A stretch of 64,000 bases of DNA from Pseudomonas sp. C1C7. Lineage in GTDB: Bacteria > Pseudomonadota > Gammaproteobacteria > Pseudomonadales > Pseudomonadaceae. Numbering within the stretch: the stretch's first letter is position 1; each line of letters starts with the position of its first letter. Below the pieces are notes generated by a model that saw only the letters and a program-made list of their open reading frames with translations, was not told the DNA's origin and searched no databases. The position numbers and the translations under genes are program-made. Of the stretch, positions 43,402-51,382 are shown piece after piece. Location: positions 62,001-126,000 of the forward strand of contig NZ_JABFMP010000010.1 of NCBI RefSeq assembly GCF_013359595.1, in the 5' to 3' direction.

Positions 43402-44608
43402 GCCGGGCAAGACCGGCAGCCTGATGCCGGTCGAGGTGGCGCTGGCGCGTTTGCTCGAGATGGCCGAGGCCTCGAGCATCGTCGAGCGTGAGCGCTTGCC
43501 GCTGGCGCAGGTCCAGGGGCGTGTGCTGGCCGACGATCTGCTGTCGACCCTCGATCTGCCGCCATGGCCCAACAGCGCCATGGACGGCTATGCCCTGTGC
43601 GCGGCCGACTGGACCGGCGAGCCGCTGGTGGTCAGCCAGAAGATTTTTGCCGGGCAGGCGCCTGACCCGTTGCAGCCGGGCACCTGTGCCCGGATCTTCA
43701 CCGGCGCGCCGGTGCCAGCCGGCGCAGACTGCGTCGAGATGCAGGAAAACGCCCAAGTCCAGGCGGATGGGCGCGTGGTCTTCACCGAAAGACTCACGCC
43801 GCAGCAAAACATTCGTCCACAGGGGCAGGAGACCACGGTCGGCGAATTGATCCTGTCGGCAGGTACTGTCCTTGGTCCCATCGAAATGGGCCTGGCCGCC
43901 TCTCTCGGTTGCGCGGAGCTGGAGGTGATTCGCCGGGTGCGAGTGGCGGTGTTGTCCACCGGCGATGAGTTGATCGAACCGGGGCAGCCGCTGGGGCCCG
44001 GGCAGATCTACAACAGCAATCGCGTGGTGCTCTGCAGTTGGTTGCAGCGCATGGGTTGCGAGGTGATCGACGCCGGCATTCTGCCGGACAATCTGGACAC
44101 CACCCGTGCGCGGCTGGGCGAACTGAAGAATGTCGACCTGATTCTTTCCACCGGTGGCGTTTCGGTGGGCGAGGCGGATTTTCTCGGCATCGCCTTGCGC
44201 GAAGAGGGTGAACTGAGTTTGTGGAAGCTCGCGATCAAGCCCGGAAAGCCGCTGACATTTGGGCATTTTCGCGGAGTGCCGGTGATCGGCTTGCCGGGCA
44301 ATCCGGCATCGACACTGGTGACCTTCGCTCTATTGGCCAGGCCCTATCTGCTGCGTCGCCTGGGCGTGCAACAGGTCGAGCCGCTGAAGATCCAGGTGCC
44401 GGCCGGGTTTGACTGGCCTGTCGCGGGCCATCGACGCGAGTACTTGCGCGGTCGCCTGGAGAACGGGCGGGCAATCATCTACAGGAACCAGAGTTCCGGT
44501 GTGTTGCGCAGCGCCGCCTGGGCGGATGGGCTGGTTGAAGTGCTGGAGGATCGCACGTTGGTGGCGGGTGATTCGGTGTACTTCATACCGTTGAGCGAAG
44601 TGCTCTAA
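43385..44608 (+). CDS. moeA: MoeA, molybdopterin molybdotransferase, 407 aa
   Basis: Inserts molybdate into adenylylated molybdopterin. Family motifs: PPWPNSAMDGYAL (about 59-71), IFTGAPVPAGADCVEMQE, STGDELIEPG (about 191-200), STGGVSVGEADF and LPGNPAS (about 301-307). Domain layout and length match MoeA. It begins with GTG at 43385 inside the end of moaB, which implies translational coupling and reduced initiation strength. Ends before a REP pair. Confidence 0.94.
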   Translation: MNPAGKPGKTGSLMPVEVALARLLEMAEASSIVERERLPLAQVQGRVLADDLLSTLDLPPWPNSAMDGYALCAADWTGEPLVVSQKIFAGQAPDPLQPGTCARIFTGAPVPAGADCVEMQENAQVQADGRVVFTERLTPQQNIRPQGQETTVGELILSAGTVLGPIEMGLAASLGCAELEVIRRVRVAVLSTGDELIEPGQPLGPGQIYNSNRVVLCSWLQRMGCEVIDAGILPDNLDTTRARLGELKNVDLILSTGGVSVGEADFLGIALREEGELSLWKLAIKPGKPLTFGHFRGVPVIGLPGNPASTLVTFALLARPYLLRRLGVQQVEPLKIQVPAGFDWPVAGHRREYLRGRLENGRAIIYRNQSSGVLRSAAWADGLVEVLEDRTLVAGDSVYFIPLSEVL

Positions 44609-44612
44609 CCGT

Positions 44613-44720
44613 AACTGCAGGAGCCGAGCTTGCTCGCGATGGACGTTAACGATGACGCTGGGGGCCCGACACCCCGCGGCGTTCTCGGGTTCATCGCGAG
44701 CAAGCTCGGCTCCTACAGTT
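44613..44720. repeat. REP-type inverted pair after moeA
   Basis: Arms AACTGCAGGAGCCGAGCTTG plus CTCGCGATG (44613-44641) and the inverse ending at 44720, separated by about 50 bp containing GGGGCCCGACACCCCG. The core GAGCCGAGCTTGCTCGCGAT is a further sequence variant of the repeat family. Confidence 0.8.
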
Positions 44721-44738
44721 CTATTGAGTTCGAAGAGC

Positions 44739-44936
44739 TCAATGCGCCAGCAACAACGTCACCAGCTGATCAAACCGGCTATTGGCAATCCAGCCCAGCA
44801 GACCCAGCAACACCGCCGTCCCGCCCACGGTATAGGCAAGGCGATGCTTGATGGATTTGACTTCGCTGCGCACGTTTTCCATGTCTTTGCGCAGGTACTT
44901 GAGGTGTGCCTCCAGTTCGGTGACTCGGGGTTCCAT
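44739..44936 (-). CDS. Small coiled-coil membrane protein, hemolysin XhlA-like, 65 aa
   Basis: The first half is an amphipathic coiled coil (VTELEAHLKYLRKDMENVRSEVKSIKHRL) followed by one transmembrane helix (about 36-53, TVGGTAVLLGLLGWIA) and a short tail. This pattern is that of XhlA-type phage accessory proteins, but the gene stands alone with no other phage genes, so it is likely a domesticated relative. ATG 44936, preceded by AAGGAG at usual spacing. Function unknown. Confidence 0.7.
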   Translation of the reverse strand: MEPRVTELEAHLKYLRKDMENVRSEVKSIKHRLAYTVGGTAVLLGLLGWIANSRFDQLVTLLLAH

Positions 44937-45169
44937 CTCAACTTCTCCTTGGGTTTTTTATTCTGCGGAAGGCTGAAAAATCCGGACACCAAAGTGTATG
45001 AATCCCACCTGATGGTCAATTAAGGCAATTCCTCACCTTTTGTAAGAAAAATCCTGTCTTGCATGGCTTGGGCGTGCGCGAAGGAAAATAATTGGATTGG
45101 CATCGACTTTTCTTACGGGGTCGAGGGTCAACATCTCCCGTATGGCACTCAAACCCGGGGGGATTGCAC

Positions 45170-46087
45170 ATGAGCGAACGCAAAGCGCTGCTGATTCTGC
45201 ATGGCAAGCAGGCGCTCAACGAAGAGGTCCGCGCCGCCGTCGAGAGCAAACGCCAACAGGGTTGGGAGCTGGCGGTGCGGCTGACGTGGGAGGCGGGCGA
45301 TGCCCAGCGCCTGGTGAGTGAGGCGCTGGCGGCGGGCTATCGGCAGATCATTGCCGGAGGCGGCGACGGTACGCTGCGGGATATCGCCGAAGCCCTGTCC
45401 GAACAGTCGAGCCAGGCCAGTCTGGTCCTGATGCCGCTCGGCACCGCCAACGACTTTGCCCGTGCGGCCGGCGTGCCACTGGAACCGGCCCAGGCACTGA
45501 ATCTGCTGGACGTTGAGCCCTGTGCGATCGATCTGGGAGAAGTCGGTGGCCAGGTGTTTCTGAACATGGCCACCGGCGGATTCGGCAGCCAGGTCACCGC
45601 CAACACCTCCGAGGATCTGAAAAAGGTTCTGGGCGGCGCGGCCTATTTGTTCACAGGATTGTCGCGCTTCAGCGAACTGCACGCCGCCTATGGCGAATTG
45701 CAGGGACCGGATTTCCACTGGAGCGGTGATCTGCTGGCCCTCGGGATCGGCAATGGCCGGCAGGCAGGGGGCGGGCATGTGCTGTGTCCACAGGCACTGG
45801 CCGACGATGGCTTGCTCGATATCAGCATCCTGCCTGCGCCGCAGGAGCTGGTCGACACTCTGAAGAACCTGCTGGCAGATGGTTTCGGCCTCGACAGCCT
45901 GTTTGTGCGGGCCCGGTTGCCGTGGGTCGAGATCAAGGTCTCCGAAGGCCTGTACATCAACCTCGATGGCGAGCCGCTGGAAGGGGACAGTCTGCGTTTT
46001 TCGGCGCGACCGGCAGCCCTTCGCGTGCATTTGCCAAAGGATTCGCCGCTATTGAGCGCGACGCAACCTGTCAGTCGTCCAGACTGA
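45170..46087 (+). CDS. yegS: YegS/DAGK-family lipid kinase, 305 aa
   Basis: Diacylglycerol-kinase catalytic-fold protein expected to phosphorylate a lipid such as phosphatidylglycerol. The nucleotide motif GGGDGTLRDIAEAL (about 63-76), PLGTANDFARAAG (about 91-103), a GGFGSQ segment and the C-terminal INLDGEPL (about 266-273) are the YegS signatures. Length is normal. The ATG at 45170 follows GGGGGGATT. Its 3' end overlaps the convergent response regulator by 17 bp. Confidence 0.9.
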   Translation: MSERKALLILHGKQALNEEVRAAVESKRQQGWELAVRLTWEAGDAQRLVSEALAAGYRQIIAGGGDGTLRDIAEALSEQSSQASLVLMPLGTANDFARAAGVPLEPAQALNLLDVEPCAIDLGEVGGQVFLNMATGGFGSQVTANTSEDLKKVLGGAAYLFTGLSRFSELHAAYGELQGPDFHWSGDLLALGIGNGRQAGGGHVLCPQALADDGLLDISILPAPQELVDTLKNLLADGFGLDSLFVRARLPWVEIKVSEGLYINLDGEPLEGDSLRFSARPAALRVHLPKDSPLLSATQPVSRPD

Positions 46088-46727
46088 TGATCTGCTCGCG
46101 CACGGCGAACAACACCAGGCCCGCCACATCGAAAATCTGCAGGCGTTTCATGATTTGCGAGCGGTGGGTTTCCACGGTCTTGACGCTCAGGCCCAGGCCG
46201 TTGGCGATTTCCCGGGTGGACTTGCCGCGAACGATCAGGCGCAGGATTTCCAGCTGACGGGCCGTCAGGTTGTGAGTATCCGAGGGCTCGGGGGCGGTCT
46301 GGTTCCGGGTCAGGGCCTGGGTGATCACGGTGTGGGCAATGGCCGGACTCAGGTAGCGTTCGTTGTTGCGCAAGGCTTCAAGGGCATGTTCCAGCTCGGT
46401 CGGGGTGGTGTCCTTGAGCAGGTAGCCATGGGCCCCGGATTCCAGAGCCTGCATGATCAGCGCCGGGTCGGTGTGCATCGACAGGATCAGCACCTTACTG
46501 TGGGGACGGATGCGCTTGAGCTGCTGCAACGCCTCAAGGCCACCGGTCTGCTTCATGGAAATATCCAGCAGCACGATATCCGGGGACAGATGTTCGACCA
46601 TGGCCAGCAGCTGCGAGCCGTCGTTGGCCTCGCCGATCACGGCATAACCAGGAAGGTCCATCACCAGGGCGCGCACGCCAGCCCTGATCAGCGAGTGGTC
46701 ATCCACCAGAAGTAAGTTACAAGTCAA
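46071..46727 (-). CDS. NarL/FixJ-type response regulator, 218 aa
   Basis: Receiver (1-120) with D9/D10, phospho-acceptor D55 in IVLLDISMKQTGG, SMHT and K in YLLKDTTP, followed by a LuxR-type HTH (about 155-212: LTARQLEILRLIVRGKSTREIANGLGLSVKTVETHRSQIMKRL). It starts with TTG at 46727, four bases inside the histidine kinase gene (TTGA), so it is coupled to that kinase. The pair forms a NarXL/DegSU-like system whose target genes are not apparent here. Confidence 0.92.
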   Translation of the reverse strand: MTCNLLLVDDHSLIRAGVRALVMDLPGYAVIGEANDGSQLLAMVEHLSPDIVLLDISMKQTGGLEALQQLKRIRPHSKVLILSMHTDPALIMQALESGAHGYLLKDTTPTELEHALEALRNNERYLSPAIAHTVITQALTRNQTAPEPSDTHNLTARQLEILRLIVRGKSTREIANGLGLSVKTVETHRSQIMKRLQIFDVAGLVLFAVREQIISLDD

Positions 46728-47617
46728 TGCATAACCTTATTCGTACTGGCCCGTTCGAGCGCGCGGGGCGCCCAGGGGAACAGAGCTTCGATTTGAGTGC
46801 CTTGGCCCGGCTCGCTGGTGACGCTCAGCGTGCCGCCCAACTGAGTGATCCGCTCCGACATGCCGGCCATGCCGCGCTGTCCCTCGCGACCGGGGTCGGT
46901 GGCGGGGGCGAAACCCTGGCCGTCGTCACGGATCGACAGCGAAAGACCCTGAGGCAAGCGCTGCACGCACACCACCAGATTCTGCGCATTGGCGTGGCGC
47001 AACATGTTGGTGACGGCTTCCTGGGTAATGCGAAACGCCGCCACGGCCATTTCTTCCGGGATTCCGGTCAGGCGCTGGTGGCATTCCAGGCTCCAGTGCA
47101 CGGAGGTATTGGCCAGCGTCTTCAGCAGATGCGCCCGCAGGCTGGCTTCCAGGCCCAGGCTGGTCAGCTGCCTCGGATTGAGGATGGCCGACACATCCCG
47201 GACCTTGGTCAGGGTTTCTTCCAGGGTGTCGCACAGCACGGCGCATTGTCCCTGGAGTTCTTCGGGCATCCGGCGCTTGAGCCAGGCGCTTTGCAGCTTC
47301 GCCGCGGTCAGCAACTGGCCGATGTCGTCATGCAGTTCACGACTGAGCCGGTGCCGTTCGTTCTCTTGAACCTCCAACAAGCGATCGGCCAGTTCCTGCG
47401 GCTGAAACTTGATCGATTTGCGCGACAGCCGATATTGCACCCCGACGCAACTCAAAGCCGCGATGTTGAGAATCATCAGACCCAGGGGCAGCGGAATCGA
47501 AAGGCAATAGACCAGCAGGCTACCCAGCGTCGAGCAGGCGCACAGCGAAAGCGTGAACCGACGCGCGTTTTCTCGAGAGGGTGGCCAGGTGGCGAGTGAC
47601 TTGAGGCTGGCGTACAT
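46724..47617 (-). CDS. Sensor histidine kinase, HisKA_3 type, 297 aa
   Basis: Small membrane kinase with two hydrophobic helices (about 22-42 and 46-62) and almost no periplasmic loop, so it senses within the membrane or cytoplasm. The phospho-acceptor is H96 in LSRELHDDIGQLL, and ATP-binding motifs are EAVTNMLRHA, RDDGQGF and GMAGMSERI. The order kinase-regulator and overlap of 4 bp indicate a single transcript. ATG 47617 (MYASLKS) is preferred; a longer frame to 47662 is possible. No ligand can be predicted. Confidence 0.9.
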   Translation of the reverse strand: MYASLKSLATWPPSRENARRFTLSLCACSTLGSLLVYCLSIPLPLGLMILNIAALSCVGVQYRLSRKSIKFQPQELADRLLEVQENERHRLSRELHDDIGQLLTAAKLQSAWLKRRMPEELQGQCAVLCDTLEETLTKVRDVSAILNPRQLTSLGLEASLRAHLLKTLANTSVHWSLECHQRLTGIPEEMAVAAFRITQEAVTNMLRHANAQNLVVCVQRLPQGLSLSIRDDGQGFAPATDPGREGQRGMAGMSERITQLGGTLSVTSEPGQGTQIEALFPWAPRALERASTNKVMH

Positions 47618-48112
47618 AACGGAATGGAGCCAATGAAGATGCGCTGCGGGCAGCCCGGTCATGCTCTGACGGGCCTCTGTTTGTCATGTTGTACAACAAC
47701 GTCAATGGCACATGATTTTTGTACAGGAAAACCGGCCGGAAACTTGTTCGGGCCAGTAAAAAATCATCTTGCCATTATTTGACGTCAACTAATGGGCGGC
47801 ATAGTACCACTTAAGATACCGTTGGTCGCGCACGGGTTATATGTCCGGGAAGTCAGGAACATGGCATTGGGAAAGTGGAATCTCACCAGGAAAGTGGGGG
47901 TATCGTCACCATTTAGCTTCGATTTACCACAGAACCCGTTGTTTCAGTTCCGGCTGAGCCCCTGTTCTGGACAGGCATTTAGTTGCCTGAAGGAAGAGTT
48001 GTTACTTGCATGGGTCGCAATTGGATAAGCGATATTCAAATACGACAAGGGTTAAATCAAATAACCGTCAACTAACAGCAATAATTGTGAATTACGACAC
48101 GGTTCCAGCGTC
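47618..48112. other. Intergenic region, 495 bp, two small palindromes and no confident gene
   Basis: The sequence is less GC-rich than its flanks. It holds perfect palindromes GTTGTACAAC (47688-47697) and TTGACGTCAA (47779-47788). An open frame of 78 codons (47792-48028) exists, but it lacks a ribosome site, has no recognisable family and its codon use is unlike real genes here, so I do not call it. A regulatory RNA cannot be excluded. Promoters of the flanking minus-strand kinase gene are expected in its left part. Confidence 0.4.
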
Positions 48113-48583
48113 TCAGGCCTGACGCTCCATGTAGGGCGCAACGGTGAAAGGCTTGGAATTGACCGGTAGTTGAAACGGGCGATGACCCACCTGGATGGCA
48201 AAGGCTTCGATCAGGGTCGTCTGCTCGGTTTCATCGAGACACAACTGGCCGGTGTTCTGGTCGATCAGCTCGAGCTGCCAGGCGATTAGCGTCAGGCAGT
48301 CCTTGAGGGCGCCCAAGGCCTCGTCGTGCAGGTCCATATGGCTCTGGGCATGGTTGAGCAGGCCGTGGATGTGCAGGGAAAACTCAGACACGGCAGCCAG
48401 TGCCAGGGCGTCCGCCTTGCTGGCCAGTTTGAGCAGCGTACTGAGCAGGCAATCGATTGCGTCCCTGTCATTACTGATCAATTGCAGGTGGCTCAGGCAT
48501 TCCTCCGTCTTGGCCAGAAGCGATTCGGCTTCGACCAGAAACTCCGGGACCCGCTTTGCCCACTCTTTACGATTGTCCGGCAT
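48113..48583 (-). CDS. Hpt-like helical protein without the phospho-histidine, 156 aa
   Basis: Almost entirely helical, cytoplasmic. Residues 45-80 (STLLKLASKADALALAAVSEFSLHIHGLL) follow the Hpt-domain pattern of CheA-type proteins, where FRxxHSLKGxAxxxGxxxxSEFxHxLExLL is expected, but the histidine position is L51 and the Lys-Gly pair is lost. It could bind receivers or act as a structural decoy. A GGAG site precedes ATG 48583; a GTG at 48595 is an alternative. It lies next to, but divergent from, cheV, so a link to chemotaxis signalling is possible. The match is by eye. Confidence 0.6.
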   Translation of the reverse strand: MPDNRKEWAKRVPEFLVEAESLLAKTEECLSHLQLISNDRDAIDCLLSTLLKLASKADALALAAVSEFSLHIHGLLNHAQSHMDLHDEALGALKDCLTLIAWQLELIDQNTGQLCLDETEQTTLIEAFAIQVGHRPFQLPVNSKPFTVAPYMERQA

Positions 48584-49051
48584 GCTTATCTCCACAACGT
48601 CATGACTAGTGAGGGGATGTCGTGTGTGTCGACGAGAACGTTGGTCGTTCCGACGTCTGCGTTTCGTCGTGCAATCGCGTTCCGCCAGGCAGAGGTACCG
48701 GCTGCGGAACTAGTTATGAGGGTATAGGGCTGAGGGCCCGCGATCGCACACAAAAGCCTGACTCCATTCATGCAATGAGAATGGCGTCACATTAATGGCT
48801 ATTGGATATTGCGAATATCAGGTTGCACCTGATTGTTGCTCAGGGAATCCCTTACGCGACGGAACCTATTGAATTATCAATGGTCGCGCGCTCAGAAAAT
48901 GTAGCAGATAAATTCACATCGTCAGTAAAGCATGATGTTAATGTGACATCAATGTTGGAGTGCGGCATTTTGTACGGGGTCAAGGTCTTTCACATCCAGC
49001 CGATAACCTCCTATTCGTGAATTACATCGGTACAACGCCCAGGAGTCAGTA
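48584..49051 (+). other. Intergenic region, 468 bp, upstream of cheV
   Basis: No confident gene is present; a 72-codon open frame (48802-49020) has no ribosome site or family match and would overlap the cheV promoter. The left third is GC-rich and the middle part AT-rich (ATTAATGG, GATGTTAATGTGACATC). The right end holds a FliA-type promoter for cheV. The region may also carry the promoter of the divergent Hpt-like gene. Confidence 0.45.
48980..49006 (+). promoter_or_regulatory. FliA (sigma-28) promoter for cheV
   Basis: TCAA (48980-48983) -N15- GCCGATAA (48999-49006) matches the sigma-28 consensus TAAA-N15-GCCGATAA at all but one base and at exact spacing, 45 bp before the cheV start. This would tie cheV to the late flagellar class. 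Confidence 0.75.
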
Positions 49052-49987
49052 ATGGCCGGCATTCTTGATACGGTAGACCAACGTACGCAACTGGTGGGTG
49101 AGAATCGCCTGGAAATTCTCATGTTCCGCCTGGCCGGACGGCAATTGTTCGCAATCAACGTGTTCAAAGTGCAGGAAGTCCTGCAGCTGCCGAAGCTGAC
49201 CCTGATGCCTCAGCGTCACCCGTTCGTTTGCGGGGTGGTCAACCTGCGCGGCCAGACCCTGCCGGTGATCGATCTGTCCCAGGCCATCGGCATGCGTCCG
49301 CTGGTTCCGGGGCCGAACAGCACTATTATCGTTACCGAGTACAACCGTTCCGTGCAGGCGTTCCTGGTCGGTGGCGTGGATCGCATCGTCAACATGAACT
49401 GGGAAGCGATCATGCCGCCGCCGGGCAGCGCCGGTCGCCAGCATTACCTGACGGCCATCAGCAAGGTCGATGATCAGTTGGTGGAAATCATCGACGTGGA
49501 GAAGGTCCTGGCGGAGATCGTGCCTTACAACGCCAAGGTATCCCGGGAGAAACTGGCCGACCCGGTGCTCGAGCGTGCCCGTGGTCGTGAGGTGCTGCTG
49601 GTGGATGACTCCAACGTGGCCTTGGCGCAGTTGCGAGATACCCTGGGGCAGTTGGGGGTGAAGATGCATATTGCCAGTGACGGCCTGAAGGCGTTGAACA
49701 TGCTCAAGGCGTGGGCGGACAGTGGTGTCGATATGACCGAGAAGCTGTTGATGGTCTTTACCGATGCGGAGATGCCGGAGATGGATGGTTATCGGCTGAC
49801 GACGGAAATCCGCAATGATCCGCGTTTGCGTGGTTTGTATGTGGTGTTGCATACGTCGTTGTCGGGCAGTTTCAACGATTCGATGGTCAAGAAGGTGGGG
49901 TGCGATAACTTTCTTTCCAAGTTTCAGCCGGACAAGTTGGTGGATGTGGTGCGCCAGCGTCTGGTGCTCGACGAAGTTCCGGCGTAA
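49052..49987 (+). CDS. cheV: CheV, CheW-receiver chemotaxis coupling protein, 311 aa
   Basis: CheW-like domain (about 15-165: LAGRQLFAINVFKVQEVLQLP, VCGVVNLRGQTLPVIDL) joined to a receiver (about 180-305) with D185/D186 and phospho-acceptor D238 in MVFTDAEMPEMDG, plus HTSLSG and K in FLSKFQP. CheV couples chemoreceptors to CheA and adapts through phosphorylation. Length is typical. AGGAG precedes ATG 49052, and a good FliA promoter lies just upstream. It is a stand-alone copy, away from any che operon in this window. Confidence 0.95.
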   Translation: MAGILDTVDQRTQLVGENRLEILMFRLAGRQLFAINVFKVQEVLQLPKLTLMPQRHPFVCGVVNLRGQTLPVIDLSQAIGMRPLVPGPNSTIIVTEYNRSVQAFLVGGVDRIVNMNWEAIMPPPGSAGRQHYLTAISKVDDQLVEIIDVEKVLAEIVPYNAKVSREKLADPVLERARGREVLLVDDSNVALAQLRDTLGQLGVKMHIASDGLKALNMLKAWADSGVDMTEKLLMVFTDAEMPEMDGYRLTTEIRNDPRLRGLYVVLHTSLSGSFNDSMVKKVGCDNFLSKFQPDKLVDVVRQRLVLDEVPA

Positions 49988-49991
49988 ACCC

Positions 49992-50077
49992 TGTGGGAGC
50001 GGGCTTGCTCGCGAGCTTTTGATCTTGCTTCTAAAAAATCAAAAGATCGCAGCCTCGTTTCACTCGACAGCTCCTAC
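49992..50077. repeat. Composite repeat joining both palindromic families
   Basis: The left part (CTGTGGGAGCGGGCTTGCTC plus GCGAG) is one arm of the GAGCGGGCTTGCTCGCGA family; the right part (GATCTTGC..AAAATCAAAAGATCGCAGCC) is an arm of the GCTGCCGAAGGCTGCGATC family, broken by CTCGTTTCACTCG before its ACAGCTCCTAC end. The two families are normally separate, so this looks like recombination or nested insertion. Confidence 0.7.
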
Positions 50078-50160
50078 GAAGAGCGCAGGTGAGATTTCAA
50101 CCTTTGATTCAACGCTGAAGCTCGTATAGGGTGGCTTTTTTGTTTTTCAGGGAGCTGGCC

Positions 50161-50967
50161 ATGCTGCGTCTGAGCGCGCTTTATCGTTATCCGTTGAAAT
50201 CCGGCAAGGGTGAGACTTTGCAGCAGGTCGGTCTCGACAAGCTGGGGCTGGACGGTGATCGACGCTGGATGCTGGTGGACGAGGCCAGTGGGCGGTTTCT
50301 GACTCAGCGGGCGGTGGCGCAGATGAGTCAGTTGTCGGCGTTGTGGAATGCCGAGGGTGGGCTGAGCCTCGAGGCGCCCGGTCAAGCCATGATCAACGTC
50401 GCCTTGCCTGCCAGCGATGCCGAACTGCGCGGCGTGACCATTTGGCGCGACACGTTGCGGGTGCCGGATGCCGGCGATGCCGCGGCAGCCTGGGTCAGCG
50501 AGTTTATCGGCAAGCCGACACGCCTGGTGCAGATCCCGCTCGAGCGCGCCCGTACTACCGAGGCGGGTTATGGCAAGGATGACGATCAGGTGGCGTTCGC
50601 CGACGGTTTTCCGTTGTTGCTGATCGGCCAGGCCTCGCTTGAGGATCTGTCGCGGAAGGTCGGTCGCCCCATGGAAATGCTGCGGTTCCGGCCGAATCTG
50701 GTGATCGAGGGCAGCGAAGCCTTTGCCGAGGACGGCTGGAAGCGCATTCGCATCGGCGAGGTCGAGTTCCGGGTGGTCAAGTCGTGCTCGCGCTGCATCC
50801 TCACCACCATCGACCCGCAGACCGGTGAACGCAGTGCCGATCGCGAACCTTTTGCGACCTTGCAGCAATACCGTGCCAACGCCAATGGCGCGATGTTCGG
50901 GCAGAATCTGGTCAACGATGGCAACGGCCGCCTCGAAGTCGGCATGCCGGTCACCGTTCTGGAATAA
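50161..50967 (+). CDS. MOSC-domain protein (YcbX/mARC-like, no ferredoxin domain), 268 aa
   Basis: N-terminal MOSC_N beta-barrel (about 1-110: LSALYRYPLKSGKGETLQ) and MOSC domain (about 125-265) with RFRPNLVIEGSEAFAEDGWKRIRIG and the cofactor cysteine in VVKSCSRCILTTIDPQTG (Cys near 207). Such proteins bind Mo cofactor and reduce N-hydroxylated compounds. E. coli YcbX carries an extra 2Fe-2S domain; here the chain ends at the MOSC domain, so an external redox partner is required. Mo cofactor genes lie about 6 kb upstream. ATG 50161 follows GGGAG. Confidence 0.88.
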   Translation: MLRLSALYRYPLKSGKGETLQQVGLDKLGLDGDRRWMLVDEASGRFLTQRAVAQMSQLSALWNAEGGLSLEAPGQAMINVALPASDAELRGVTIWRDTLRVPDAGDAAAAWVSEFIGKPTRLVQIPLERARTTEAGYGKDDDQVAFADGFPLLLIGQASLEDLSRKVGRPMEMLRFRPNLVIEGSEAFAEDGWKRIRIGEVEFRVVKSCSRCILTTIDPQTGERSADREPFATLQQYRANANGAMFGQNLVNDGNGRLEVGMPVTVLE

Positions 50968-50981
50968 ACGCCCGTTAAACA

Positions 50982-51013
50982 AAAATGCCCGTGTCCTTGG
51001 ACACGGGCATTTT
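50982..51013. terminator. Bidirectional intrinsic terminator between the MOSC gene and ppnP
   Basis: AAAATGCCCGTGTCC / GGACACGGGCATTTT, a perfect 15-bp stem with a tiny TT loop and a T run on the right, serving the convergent genes. Confidence 0.9.
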
Positions 51014-51036
51014 TTTGCGCTGTGAAACCCGAGGGT

Positions 51037-51321
51037 TTAGCCGCGGTATTCGCACAGGTAAGCGGTGTCGACGGCAACCTTCAGCTGGAACTTGCTGTTG
51101 GCTGGCACGTTGAACTGGCTGCCGGCGGCGAAGGTCTGCCAGTCGCTGCTGTCCGGCAGTTTGACGGTCAGGGCGCCGGACACCACGTGCATGATTTCAC
51201 GCTGGCTGGTGCCGAATTCATATTCGCCCGGAGCCATGACGCCGATGGTCGCCGGACCTTCAGCGGTGCCAAAGGCGATCGACTTGACGGTGCCGTCGAA
51301 GTACTCGTTGACTTTAAACAT
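51037..51321 (-). CDS. ppnP: PpnP, pyrimidine/purine nucleoside phosphorylase, 94 aa
   Basis: Small cupin-fold enzyme (formerly DUF1255/YaiE) that phosphorolyses nucleosides. The start [17 protein letters not shown], the [24 protein letters not shown] cupin core (about 30-53) and the C-terminal [23 protein letters not shown] (72-94) are diagnostic. Length (94) is exact for the family. ATG 51321 is used by homology. Separate transcription unit ending at the shared terminator. Confidence 0.92.
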   Translation of the reverse strand: MFKVNEYFDGTVKSIAFGTAEGPATIGVMAPGEYEFGTSQREIMHVVSGALTVKLPDSSDWQTFAAGSQFNVPANSKFQLKVAVDTAYLCEYRG

Positions 51322-51382
51322 GGGCGATTCCTCGAAAAGGGCTAAAAAGGGCCGGCCAGTATGCACAAGGGGGCCGGTGCCG

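Noticed and set aside
47792..48028. 78-codon open frame in the space between the kinase and Hpt-like genes
   Set aside because: No ribosome site, no family match and atypical codon use; reported only as part of the intergenic region.
48802..49020. 72-codon open frame upstream of cheV
   Set aside because: It overlaps the FliA promoter, has no ribosome site and no similarity to known proteins.
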